Positions 8,692 through 17,151 of a stretch of 64,000 bases of DNA are shown here, piece by piece. The notes beneath the pieces are model-generated. The model was not told the DNA's origin, searched no databases, and saw only the letters and a program-made list of their open reading frames with translations. This DNA is from CAJBVW01 sp964457335. Its GTDB lineage: Bacteria; Myxococcota_A; UBA796; SXON01. The DNA lies in contig CAYWGD010000004.1 in assembly GCA_964457335.1 (NCBI GenBank), positions 1-64,000 on the forward strand, written 5' to 3'. A program made the translations under genes and the position numbers. Position 1 is the stretch's first letter. The number at the start of each line of letters is the position of its first letter.

Positions 8692-10863
8692 ATGCCGCGC
8701 GTCTTAATCAGCTACGCCCACGAGTCCGACGCGCACGAGGCGCGCGTGCTGGACCTCGCGCAGTCGCTCCGGCGGCGCGGCGTCGATGCCTGGATCGACC
8801 GCTTCGAGGGTGTCGTGCCGGAGGGCTGGCCCGGCTGGATGCGCCGGCAGGTCGAGAAGGCCGACGTCGTGCTGCTCGTGTGCACCCCCACCTACGTCGA
8901 GCGCTTCGAGGAGCCCGTCGGGGAGAGCCGGGGCGTGACGTGGGAGGGCTTCCTCGTGCGCCAGCTCCTCTACGAGGCGGGCGGCCACAACCACAAGGTC
9001 CGGTGCGGCTGGTTCGAGCCCACGCCGCTCCCGCGCGACCTCGCGCAGCACAAGGGCTTCCCGCTCGGGGACCTCGACGCCGTCGTGCGCGCGCTCCGCG
9101 GGCAGGCGGAGGTCGACCCGGCGCCATTGGGTGTGCCAGAGGCGCGCTCGGCGGGCATGGGGAAAGACCCGGACAAAGCCGGCCAGCTGGATCTCGCCTA
9201 CGAGCGTCGGCGGGAGGCGCGTCGGGCGGGGGAGGGCGTGGCGGAGCTGGACCGCGAGATCGTGTCACTCGAACGCTCCATCCGCGGCGAGCGCTCGGTG
9301 GGCCCGGGCGCCACCCTCGGACCCTACACCCTGGTGGCGCAGATCGGTGAGGGGGGCTTCGCCACCGTGTGGCGCGCGGTCGAGTCGCTGGAGTTCGGCG
9401 AGGAGCGCGAGGTCGCGCTGAAGGTCCTCCACTCCAAGTGGATCGAGGCGCCCACGTATGTGGAGCAGTTTCGCAGAGGCGCTGCGTTCATGGCATCCCT
9501 GGATCACGACGCGATCGTTCCCGTGCTGCGGCTCCCGGCGCCGGGCGAACGGTTCTATTCGATGGCGCTCATGCGAGGTGGCAACCTCCGGGAGGCTGTT
9601 CTCTCCCGCCGCCTCGGTGTTCGAGACGCGATGCGCGTCGCGTTGGACGCCGCCCGCGGCCTTGCTGTGGCGCACGCCCGGGGTCGGGTCCATGGCGATG
9701 TCAAGCCTCACAACGTGCTGCTCGACGCGGCAGGTCGGGGGCGGATGGCGGACTTCGACCTCGTGCGAGTGGTGGACGCGGAGACCGCCCAACGCACTCG
9801 CGCGGTCGGCAGCATCTGCTACCTGGCGCCCGAGATCGAGCAGCCCCCGCACCGAGCGGATGCTCGCGCGGATGTGTACGGGTTGACCCTGGTGCTCACG
9901 TTCTGTGCCGCCGGGCGCGACCTGCTCATGAGGGACGTCGGGCATCCCGAGCGCTTCCTGTCGCGCCTCCAGCTCTCGGATTCGCTCCGGAGCGCACTGG
10001 CGAAGGGGTTGGAGGAGGAGCCGCAGAACCGGTACGCAACTGTCGGCGAGCTATCTCAGGCGGTGGAGCGCGCGTGGAACATCGAGAGGGGCAGGAAGAG
10101 AGCTGTCTCTGTACCCTCGCTGGAGCTCGTGACCGTCGGCCCTGGCTCGTTCCGGATGGGAAGCCCCGAAGGAGTCGGCCACAGAGACGAGCGACCGAGG
10201 CATACCGTCACGATCACCAGGGATCTCCGTGTGAGCGTCACTCCGGTGACGCAAGCTCAGTGGCGGGAGATCGCCCGAGGCTCTGGTCTGAATCTCGGCC
10301 CGTCGTTCTTCAACGGTGACGACCTCCCCGTAGAGAACGTCTCCTGGCTCGACGCGGTCCGCTGGTGCAATGTTCTCTCGGCCCGCGAGCGGCTCGCGCC
10401 TGCGTACAGATTCGACAGGAGCGGCGCATATGTGGAGAGCGTCAACCTGGACGCCGGCTACCGTCTGCCCACGGAGGCCGAGTGGGAGTACTTCGCTCGC
10501 GCAGGCACGGATGGAATTCGAAGCTTCGGCGAAGATGAAGCGAGGCTCAACGAGTACGCTTGGCACCAGGGAAACTCGGACAAACGCACACACCCCGTGG
10601 GGCAAAAGCTCTCAAATCAGTGGGGACTCTTCGACATCTACGGCAATGTCTGGGAGTGGTGCACAGATGAGTGGTGTCGTCCCTACACCCCCAAGGGATC
10701 GATCGATCCGCTCTCTCTACCAGGGACCGAGCGTGCTCGCGTGATCCGTGGCGGCTGTTGGTCGTCCGGTGCCGACGAATGTCGTTCTTCGTTCCGGCAG
10801 TGGTTCGGAGCGGATGAGTTCGACGACGACCTCGGCTTCCGCGTCGTCCTCCCCGTCCCCTAG
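8692..10863 (+). CDS. SEFIR - Ser/Thr protein kinase - FGE-like (SUMF1 fold) fusion protein
   Basis: 723 residues. Residues 1-140 match a SEFIR domain (TIR relative): VLISYAHES at the start, GVDAWIDRFEG, GWPGWMRRQVEKADVVLLVCTPTY, and TWEGFLVRQLLYE. A short charged linker follows. Residues 205-465 form a protein kinase: P-loop IGEGGFATVW, Lys244 in VALKVL, catalytic loop HGDVKPHN (about 333) and DFD instead of DFG (about 354). Residues 473-723 form an FGE/SUMF1-type domain: GSFRMGSP, LPTEAEWEYFARAG, GNVWEWCTDEW, RVIRGGCW. In the active-site loop GGCWSSGADEC only the second of the two catalytic Cys positions is kept, so oxidase activity is unlikely. There are no membrane segments, so it should be cytosolic. 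The arrangement suggests a sensor-kinase-effector of a conflict or cell-death pathway. Confidence 0.88.
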   Translation: MPRVLISYAHESDAHEARVLDLAQSLRRRGVDAWIDRFEGVVPEGWPGWMRRQVEKADVVLLVCTPTYVERFEEPVGESRGVTWEGFLVRQLLYEAGGHNHKVRCGWFEPTPLPRDLAQHKGFPLGDLDAVVRALRGQAEVDPAPLGVPEARSAGMGKDPDKAGQLDLAYERRREARRAGEGVAELDREIVSLERSIRGERSVGPGATLGPYTLVAQIGEGGFATVWRAVESLEFGEEREVALKVLHSKWIEAPTYVEQFRRGAAFMASLDHDAIVPVLRLPAPGERFYSMALMRGGNLREAVLSRRLGVRDAMRVALDAARGLAVAHARGRVHGDVKPHNVLLDAAGRGRMADFDLVRVVDAETAQRTRAVGSICYLAPEIEQPPHRADARADVYGLTLVLTFCAAGRDLLMRDVGHPERFLSRLQLSDSLRSALAKGLEEEPQNRYATVGELSQAVERAWNIERGRKRAVSVPSLELVTVGPGSFRMGSPEGVGHRDERPRHTVTITRDLRVSVTPVTQAQWREIARGSGLNLGPSFFNGDDLPVENVSWLDAVRWCNVLSARERLAPAYRFDRSGAYVESVNLDAGYRLPTEAEWEYFARAGTDGIRSFGEDEARLNEYAWHQGNSDKRTHPVGQKLSNQWGLFDIYGNVWEWCTDEWCRPYTPKGSIDPLSLPGTERARVIRGGCWSSGADECRSSFRQWFGADEFDDDLGFRVVLPVP

Positions 10864-11435
<572 letters not shown>

Positions 11436-11439
<4 letters not shown>

Positions 11440-12302
11440 GAGGCCTCCTGCGGCGCGGAGGAAGGCGCCGCGAGCTCCAGCCTGTCCGGGTTCTCCAGGA
11501 TCTCGCGCAGCTCCTTGGCAACGAGCCCGGCGTGCAGCCCGTCGACGAGCCGGTGGTCGAAGGTGCCGTTCACGTGCAGGACACGCCCGGGCACGACGCG
11601 ATCGCCCTCGACCACGGGCTTGCGCTCCACGGCGCCGAGCGTGACGATGAGCACGGGCCGCCCGAGGGGGAAGAACGGCGCGTAGGCGCGCGTGAGGCCG
11701 AAGGTGCCGACGTTCGTGACGAAGGCGGAGCCGAAGGGGTCCGGCGGCGCGCCGAGCATCCGCGGGCTGATGTTCCAGGTCCATTGCAGCCAGTTCACGA
11801 AGCCGAGCACCAGCCGGAGGAGCGGGCCGGGCATGGTGTCGAGGAGCCGCTTGGTGCCCTCGAAGTCGGCGTCCTGGCGGGCGCGGATCTTCGCGGCGCG
11901 ATCGCGGAGCTGGCGGGCGATGTCGGCGACCGAGAGCGTGTCGGCGCGCGCGATCTTGACCCCCGAGAGATCGGCCTTGGCCGCGCTCCCCTCGGCGTCC
12001 TCGACGGCCACCTGCACGAAGATGTCCACGTCCCGGCGGATCCAGATCTCGCCGAAGCGCACGATCCCGTTGATGTCCCGGTGCCGGTCCAGCACCATCG
12101 CGAGCGCGCGGGTGACCGCGTGCGTGATCGTGACCTTCTCCCCGGTGCGCGCGCGCTCCGCGGCGATCCACGCTTCGAGCGGCTCCGCGCGGATCTCCAT
12201 CGAGCCGTACATCTGCGGGTCGGTGGGCTCGGGCCACACCGCGGCGGCGATGCGCCGGAACGAGGAGACCTTCGTCAGGCGGGTCAGGTGGACGTTCGGC
12301 AT
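11436..12302 (-). CDS. Stand-alone 2-oxoacid dehydrogenase acyltransferase (E2) catalytic-domain protein
   Basis: 288 residues starting at MPNVHLTRL. It is homologous to the catalytic domain of E2 acyltransferases. The active-site motif FDHRLVDGLHAG (DHRxxDG) is present near the C-terminus, and the family core is seen in MEIRAEPLEAWIAAERARTGEKVTITHAVTRALA. The lipoyl and peripheral-subunit-binding domains of true E2 subunits are missing, and no E1 or E3 gene is near. It therefore probably transfers an acyl group between other carriers or is a trimeric CAT-fold enzyme of unknown substrate. A TAGATC box lies 7 nt before the ATG and no ribosome site is seen. A paralogue is at 45033-45863. Confidence 0.82.
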
Positions 12303-12396
12303 GTGCGAGGATCTACCACGACCCGGCCCCGCCTCGGCGCGGCTCCCCAACCGAAGGGGATCGCCCCGACCCGACGGAGTTCTCCTCGGCACGGAC

Positions 12397-12440
12397 GGGG
12401 GGGCGTTGCGGGGGGGCGGAGCCCCCCTGCCCCAAGAAAA
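12397..12440. repeat. G/C-run hairpin repeat R1, copy a
   Basis: A G run, then CGTTGCGG, a G run, a short loop, a C run, and CTGCCCCAAGAA. The G and C runs can pair into a strong hairpin. It sits one base beyond the stop codon of the minus-strand gene at 12442. Other copies are at 42774-43080 and 53997-54046. Confidence 0.8.
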
Positions 12441-12441
12441 G

Positions 12442-13656
12442 TCACGACCCGACGCGCCGCCGGAGCCCGACCGCGGCGACCAGGAGCCCGACGGCCGGCC
12501 AGGCCCCGACCCGGGGGACGCTCGCGCACCCGCACGCGATCGGCGGGTCGTCCTCTCCGCGACCGGCGGTCGGGGTGGTGCCGTAGCCGACCTCGCCCTC
12601 CTCCCCGACGGCCGTGATCACGAGCGTGTAGGCCCCCTCGGCGGGCGCCGCGTCGGTGACGACGCCGTCCTGGACGAAGGCGGCGCGCACGGGCCCGTCG
12701 ACGGTGACCGCGCCCCCGCCGATGTCGACGAAGTAGCTCCCGTACAAGCCCGGCAGCGGGAGGACCTCCCACGCCGGCGCGGCGTCGTGGGTGGCGGCGC
12801 GGGTCGGCCGCTCGTACAACGCCCCCTCGCGAAGCGTGCCGGCGGCCACCTCGGCGGCCATCTCCGCCACCATCTCGCCGAAGTCGCGCCCGGCGACCTC
12901 CCCGACGAGCACGTCCCAGGCGGTGTCGTCGTCCCGGCCCGCGAGCCACACCTCGCGCACGCCGTCGAAGCCGAACACGCGCTCGTCGAGCCAGGCGTTG
13001 AGCAGGAGCATGCCGTAGGGGTGGAAGCGCTCCACGGCGTCGAAGCGCGCGTGGGGCCACTGCGCGTACCAGAACGTCGACTCGGCGTAGGTGTCGAGCG
13101 ACGGCGCGGCCCGCTCCGCGACCCACTCGCTCGTGGCCTCCCAGTACCAGGCGTCCGCGCCCCCGAGCTCCCAGTCGCGCAGCCGGTACTGGAGCATGTG
13201 GCCGAACTCGTGCACGGCGACCGAGAGCCCGAAGCGCGGATCCTCCAGGTCGTAGGCAGGGTTGAGGTAGGTGACCGGGTAGCCGTCGGGGTAGTCGTCG
13301 GAGCCGTAGACGGTGGTGTAGCCGGAGCCGCCGAGCGCGGGGTCGAGGACGACCCACAGGAGCCACTCGTCGGAGGAGGTGGGCGCGGGCCAGCCCTCCT
13401 CGTCGACGAGCACGGTCCAGGCCGACTCGAGCTGGTCGAGCAGATCGGCGGCGCGGGCAGGGTCGACGGTCGCGTCGGACCACTGGACCGTGAAGTTGGT
13501 GCCGTCGAGGTGGAACGCGAGGCTCTCGCCGTACACCCCCTTCCGGCCGCCCCGGGGGCGCACCCGGCCCATCTCGGCCGGCGCCTCGATCATGCGCACG
13601 TCGTCCGCGTGCCCCCCCGAGAGCGCGTCGAGCACGTCGGGCAGCAGGCAGTCCAT
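12442..13656 (-). CDS. HExxH metalloprotease-like protein with MYXO-CTERM-like tail
   Basis: 404 residues. A zinc-protease motif VHEFGHMLQYRL lies near residue 150, followed by ATSEWVAER, which could supply the third ligand (gluzincin-like Glu). The central part is rich in aromatic and Asp residues. The C-terminus is ACGCASVPRVGAW, then a membrane helix (PAVGLLVAAVGL) and RRRVGS. This Cys-helix-Arg arrangement is the MYXO-CTERM surface-sorting signal. An N-terminal signal peptide is not visible: the ATG at 13656 begins MDCLLPDVLDAL, and a TAA occurs in frame a little upstream. Either the start is wrong or export is unusual. A TATTCT box ends 6 nt before the ATG. Confidence 0.8.
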   Translation of the reverse strand: MDCLLPDVLDALSGGHADDVRMIEAPAEMGRVRPRGGRKGVYGESLAFHLDGTNFTVQWSDATVDPARAADLLDQLESAWTVLVDEEGWPAPTSSDEWLLWVVLDPALGGSGYTTVYGSDDYPDGYPVTYLNPAYDLEDPRFGLSVAVHEFGHMLQYRLRDWELGGADAWYWEATSEWVAERAAPSLDTYAESTFWYAQWPHARFDAVERFHPYGMLLLNAWLDERVFGFDGVREVWLAGRDDDTAWDVLVGEVAGRDFGEMVAEMAAEVAAGTLREGALYERPTRAATHDAAPAWEVLPLPGLYGSYFVDIGGGAVTVDGPVRAAFVQDGVVTDAAPAEGAYTLVITAVGEEGEVGYGTTPTAGRGEDDPPIACGCASVPRVGAWPAVGLLVAAVGLRRRVGS

Positions 13657-13662
13657 CTGCCA

Positions 13663-13668
13663 AGAATA
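13663..13668 (-). promoter_or_regulatory. Candidate -10 box (TATTCT) of a leaderless transcript
   Basis: The box lies 6 nt before the ATG at 13656. Transcription would begin at or next to the start codon. No -35 hexamer is recognised. Confidence 0.5.
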
Positions 13669-13705
13669 GTCCCGTCCGGCCGCGCGTGCGGCCGCGCGAG
13701 ACGGT

Positions 13706-13711
13706 TATCCT
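13706..13711 (+). promoter_or_regulatory. Candidate -10 box (TATCCT) of a leaderless transcript
   Basis: The box lies 6 nt before the ATG at 13718 and is divergent from the box at 13663-13668. There is no ribosome site in between. Confidence 0.55.
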
Positions 13712-13717
13712 CGGGGC

Positions 13718-15112
13718 ATGCGCCTGCTGTTGCTCGTGTTCGTGGGATGCGCGGCGGAGGACGAGAAGCCCGCGGGGTCGGTGGAGCTCCCCACGGACAC
13801 CTCGCCCGATCCCGACGATACGGGGGAGCCCGACGACTCGGGTGACTCGGGCGACTCGGGCGACGCGGGCGACTCGGGCGACTCGGGCGACTCGGGCGAC
13901 ACCGGAGAGGGCTCCGAGGGCGCGATCGTCCCGGCGGAGGGTGCGCGGCTCCTGGACGACCTCGACGGCTCCACGTGGAGCCCCGTGGCGGTCGGCGCGT
14001 TCGCCGAGGACGGGGCGGACGCGCTCCTCTTCGAGCGGATCGGGGCGTTCGTGGTGGCCACGCCGCACGCGACGGGGGACGCGACGATCGGGGAGCGCAC
14101 CGTCGGCGGAGGCGCGCTCGGGGACCCGGCGGAGTGGGCGGGCGGCGACCTCGACGGGGACGGCCTCACCGATCTCGTGGAGGTGAGCACCACGACCGAG
14201 CCCGATCCCTACGATCCGTACGACGAGTTCGTCTGGTCCACGAGCACGATCCGCCTGTACGCCGGCCCCCTGGCCGCGGGCGCCTCCACGCGGTGGTCGG
14301 TCGCGCTCGACCCCGTGTACACCTCGGCCGGGTGGCCGAACTTCCTCGTGGAGGACCTCGACGGGGACGGCGCGCCCGAGGTGACGGTCGTCGCGGGGAC
14401 GCGCTCGGCCTACACCGGCGAGGTGGGGGCGTGGCGGGTGGCCGGGGACGCGACGGTCACGACGTTGCTCGAGCCGCGCATGGGCACCGCGTTCGGCGAG
14501 CTCAACCAGGTGGCCGGCGGCGACCTCGACGGCGACGGGTTCGCGGACCTGGTGGTCTACCAGTCGGACGACGAGGCGTTCACCGTCTTCCCGGGGCCGC
14601 TCGGGGACGTGTGGCCGGACGAGTCGGACGGGTCCGCCGTGGTGACCGGGACCGGGGAGCCCCAGATCCTCGGCGACATCGACGGGGACGGGCACGGCGA
14701 GCTCGTGACGACCGACGCCAGCTCGGTGTGGCTCCTCCGGGGCCCGCCCGTCGGCGGCGCGCTGGCCGACGTGGCGAGCGCGCGGATCGGCTCGGAGAAC
14801 GAGAACCCCGCCGACAGCGAGTTCTTCGCCACCGCCGGGGACGTCCGGGCGGACGGCGACGCCGAGCTCGTCCTCACCGACCCGCGCTGGGGGGGGGACG
14901 GCCGCTTCCGGGGCGCCGTCTACGTGTTCGACGACCTCCCGAGCGGGGTCGTCTCCGCGTCGGCCGCGGACGTGCGCATCTACGCGGAGACCGACTCCCA
15001 GTGGCGCGGCACCTGGCCAAACGTGCTCGCGGACGGTCGCGTCCTCGTCATGGCCTACGGCGAGACCCACGCCTACGGCACGGGCCTGTACTACCTGCTC
15101 GACATCCCCTGA
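13718..15112 (+). CDS. FG-GAP/integrin-like repeat lipoprotein
   Basis: 464 residues. The signal MRLLLLVFVGC ends at a lipobox Cys; an Asp/Ser/Gly linker of seven DSG-type units follows. The rest contains repeated Asp-rich calcium-binding turns of the FG-GAP type (GGDLDGDGLTDLVEV; VEDLDGDGAPEVTVV; GGDLDGDGFADLVVY; LGDIDGDGHGELVTT; AGDVRADGDAELVLT). These are expected to form a seven-bladed integrin-alpha-like propeller on the cell surface. The stop is 4 nt before the next start, so it may be co-transcribed with the PLP enzyme, though no functional link is obvious. Confidence 0.87.
   Translation: MRLLLLVFVGCAAEDEKPAGSVELPTDTSPDPDDTGEPDDSGDSGDSGDAGDSGDSGDSGDTGEGSEGAIVPAEGARLLDDLDGSTWSPVAVGAFAEDGADALLFERIGAFVVATPHATGDATIGERTVGGGALGDPAEWAGGDLDGDGLTDLVEVSTTTEPDPYDPYDEFVWSTSTIRLYAGPLAAGASTRWSVALDPVYTSAGWPNFLVEDLDGDGAPEVTVVAGTRSAYTGEVGAWRVAGDATVTTLLEPRMGTAFGELNQVAGGDLDGDGFADLVVYQSDDEAFTVFPGPLGDVWPDESDGSAVVTGTGEPQILGDIDGDGHGELVTTDASSVWLLRGPPVGGALADVASARIGSENENPADSEFFATAGDVRADGDAELVLTDPRWGGDGRFRGAVYVFDDLPSGVVSASAADVRIYAETDSQWRGTWPNVLADGRVLVMAYGETHAYGTGLYYLLDIP
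13835..13897 (+). repeat. 9-bp tandem repeat (Asp-Ser-Gly coding)
   Basis: Seven units of GACTCGGGC with two single-base variants, coding the flexible linker behind the lipid anchor of the FG-GAP protein. Length variation would stay in frame. Confidence 0.88.
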
Positions 15113-15116
15113 TCCG

Positions 15117-16109
15117 GTGTTCGACCTCGCCGCCCTCCCCCTCGCGCGGATCCCGCTCCTGGGCGGGCCGACCGCCATCGAGCCCATCGGCCCCGACACC
15201 TGGGTGAAGCGCGAGGACCGCGCCGGCACGCTCTACGGCGGCAACAAGGTGCGGAAGCTCGAGTGGCTGCTCGGGGCCGCGCTGGAGACCGGCGGCGACG
15301 TGCTCACGGCGGGCACGGTCGGCAGCAACCACCTCGTCGCCACCGCGGTGTACGGGCAGGCGAGCGGGGCCCACGTACACGCCGTGGTCGCGCCGCAGCC
15401 CGACACGCCGTCGGCGCGGGTGAACGCGCGCATCCTCCACGCGCACGCGGAGAAGCTCTGGGTCGCGTCGAGCGGGGTCGCGGTGCCGTTCGCGTGGGCG
15501 AAGGCGGAGGTCGCGATCCGGGGGTTCGGCGGGTACCCGCCGACGTCGTTCCCCATCGGCGGGTCGAGCCCGCTCGGGTGCGTGGGCTGGGTGGGCGGCG
15601 GGCTGGAGATCGCCGCCCAGGTGGCGGCGGGGGAGCTGCCGGCGCCCGATCGGATCTACGTGGCGCTCGGCTCGGGCGGCACCGCCGCGGGCCTGCTCGT
15701 GGGGCTGCGGCTCGCCGGGCTCGCGTCCGAGGTCGTCGCGGTGCGCGCCGCCCCGTCCTGGCTCGCGTCGGGCCTCCGCGTGCGGCGCCTCGCCGGCCGC
15801 GCCCTCGCGCTCCTGCGCCGCCACGGCGCGCCGACCGTGGCCCTCGGCGGGCTGCGTGTCGTCGACGGCTTCTACGGCGAGGGCTACGCCCGCCCCACGC
15901 CCGCGACCGAGGCGGCGAAGGCCCGCGCGGCCGACCTCGGGCTCGCCCTGGAGGGCACGTACACCGCGAAGGCCTTCGCGGCGCTCGAGGCCGAGCCGAG
16001 CGGGCGGCGCCTGTTCGTCCACACGGCCAACAGCCGACCGCTGGAGCCGCTGCTCGCGACCGCGCTCGACGAGGTGCCGCCCTCGCTCGCGAGCCTGCTC
16101 CGGCGCTGA
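15117..16109 (+). CDS. PLP-dependent enzyme, ACC deaminase/D-cysteine desulfhydrase family
   Basis: 330 residues from a GTG 4 nt after the previous stop. Fold type II PLP enzyme: VKREDRAG and YGGNKVRKLEWLL contain the Schiff-base lysine, GTVGSNHLVATAVYG is the substrate-carboxylate loop, and the glycine-rich phosphate cup is ALGSGGTAAGL. These enzymes deaminate ACC or desulfhydrate D-cysteine; sequence alone does not decide, and the unusual SFPIGGSSPLGCVGWVGG stretch suggests a diverged substrate pocket. Soluble and cytosolic. Length is normal for the family. Confidence 0.87.
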   Translation: MFDLAALPLARIPLLGGPTAIEPIGPDTWVKREDRAGTLYGGNKVRKLEWLLGAALETGGDVLTAGTVGSNHLVATAVYGQASGAHVHAVVAPQPDTPSARVNARILHAHAEKLWVASSGVAVPFAWAKAEVAIRGFGGYPPTSFPIGGSSPLGCVGWVGGGLEIAAQVAAGELPAPDRIYVALGSGGTAAGLLVGLRLAGLASEVVAVRAAPSWLASGLRVRRLAGRALALLRRHGAPTVALGGLRVVDGFYGEGYARPTPATEAAKARAADLGLALEGTYTAKAFAALEAEPSGRRLFVHTANSRPLEPLLATALDEVPPSLASLLRR

Positions 16110-16124
16110 TCCGGTCGCGCGACC

Positions 16125-17087
16125 TCAGCTCACCCGCTGCGCCAGCGAGCGCGCGAGATCTTCGAGCAGGCGTGTCGCGGGCGCCGGGTGCTCCCCGGCG
16201 AGGGCCTCGCGGGCCGCGTCGTCGAAGGGCGTCGGACGCTCCCCCGGCATCCGCTCCCAGAAGGAGGGCTGCGTGGCAACGAGGTCGCTGGTGAGCCCGT
16301 CCACGAGCTCCCGGGCGATGGCGTAGTCGGCGCCCGAGACGAAGCGCAGCCAGAGGCTGGAGAGCCGCGGCGTGAGGACGGGGACGTGGAGCGTGAGCGG
16401 GCGCATGCCCCGGAGCCGGGCGATGCGTAGGAGGATCGCCTCCGCCGTGAGCGTCTCGGGGCCCGGGAGGTCGTAGATCGCGGAGCCCTCGTCGGGCAGC
16501 TCGAGCGCGACGCGCAGCGCACGCACCACGTCGTCGACGGCGACCGGCTGCGAGCGGCTCGCGAGCCACTTCGGCAGCAGCATGAGCGGCAGGCGCGCGG
16601 CGAGATCGCGGCAGATGCGCCAGCTCGCGCTCCCCGCGCCGACGATCATGCTCGCGCGGATCTCGACGACCGGCGCGGGACCGGAGCGGAGGATCGCGCC
16701 GGTCTCGAGCCGGCTCCGCAGGTGCGGGGAGGGAGGACCCAGCGGCGCCACCCCGCCCAGGTACACGATGCGCCGGAGCCCCGCGTGCGCAGCGGCGTCG
16801 CGGAAGGTGGTCGCGGCGGCCCGGTCCCGCTCCGCGTAGCCGGGGCCCTCGGCCATCCCGTGGATGAGGTAGACGGCCGCGTCCATGCCCTCGAGCGCCG
16901 CGGCGACGGACGCCGGATCCGCGGCGTCCATGCGCACCCAATCGCGGCCGGGGTGGCGCTCCGCCGCGCGCGCGGGGTCCCGCGTGGCGCACCGCACGCG
17001 GAAGCCGCTCCGCCGGAGCTCCGGGTAGAGGCGGGCCCCGACGAACCCCGTCGCGCCGGTCAGGAGCACGGCTGTGAGCGGCTCCAC
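16125..17087 (-). CDS. NAD(P)-binding SDR/NmrA-like protein
   Basis: 320 residues from a GTG at 17087 with a purine-rich GGGGGAGGA immediately upstream. A Rossmann motif VLLTGATGFVGARL opens the protein, then DAADPASVAAALEGMDAAVYLIHGM and RIVYLGGV, as in atypical short-chain dehydrogenases. The canonical YxxxK catalytic pair is not evident, so it may bind rather than reduce. The C-terminal half (ETLTAEAILLRIARLRGM) resembles the lipid- or quinone-interacting extension of NmrA-type proteins. It is divergent from and slightly overlaps the possible 5' end of the sensor kinase gene. Substrate unknown. Confidence 0.8.
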   Translation of the reverse strand: MEPLTAVLLTGATGFVGARLYPELRRSGFRVRCATRDPARAAERHPGRDWVRMDAADPASVAAALEGMDAAVYLIHGMAEGPGYAERDRAAATTFRDAAAHAGLRRIVYLGGVAPLGPPSPHLRSRLETGAILRSGPAPVVEIRASMIVGAGSASWRICRDLAARLPLMLLPKWLASRSQPVAVDDVVRALRVALELPDEGSAIYDLPGPETLTAEAILLRIARLRGMRPLTLHVPVLTPRLSSLWLRFVSGADYAIARELVDGLTSDLVATQPSFWERMPGERPTPFDDAAREALAGEHPAPATRLLEDLARSLAQRVS

Positions 17088-17151
17088 TCCTCCCCCCGTT
17101 CGCGCTCCACGTAAGGACGGCCGGCCCGTGCGCCCACCGGCAGCAGGCGGG

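Noticed and set aside
8692..10863. FGE-like domain as activator of the sulfatase-fold protein at 40328
   Set aside because: That protein has Thr, not Cys or Ser, at the modified position, and the FGE loop lacks one of its two catalytic cysteines.
8692..10863. FGE-like domain as target of a diversity-generating retroelement
   Set aside because: No reverse transcriptase or template repeat is seen near the gene in the window.
13835..13897. CRISPR array
   Set aside because: The units are 9 bp, uninterrupted and in frame within a lipoprotein; no spacers. No CRISPR array was seen elsewhere.
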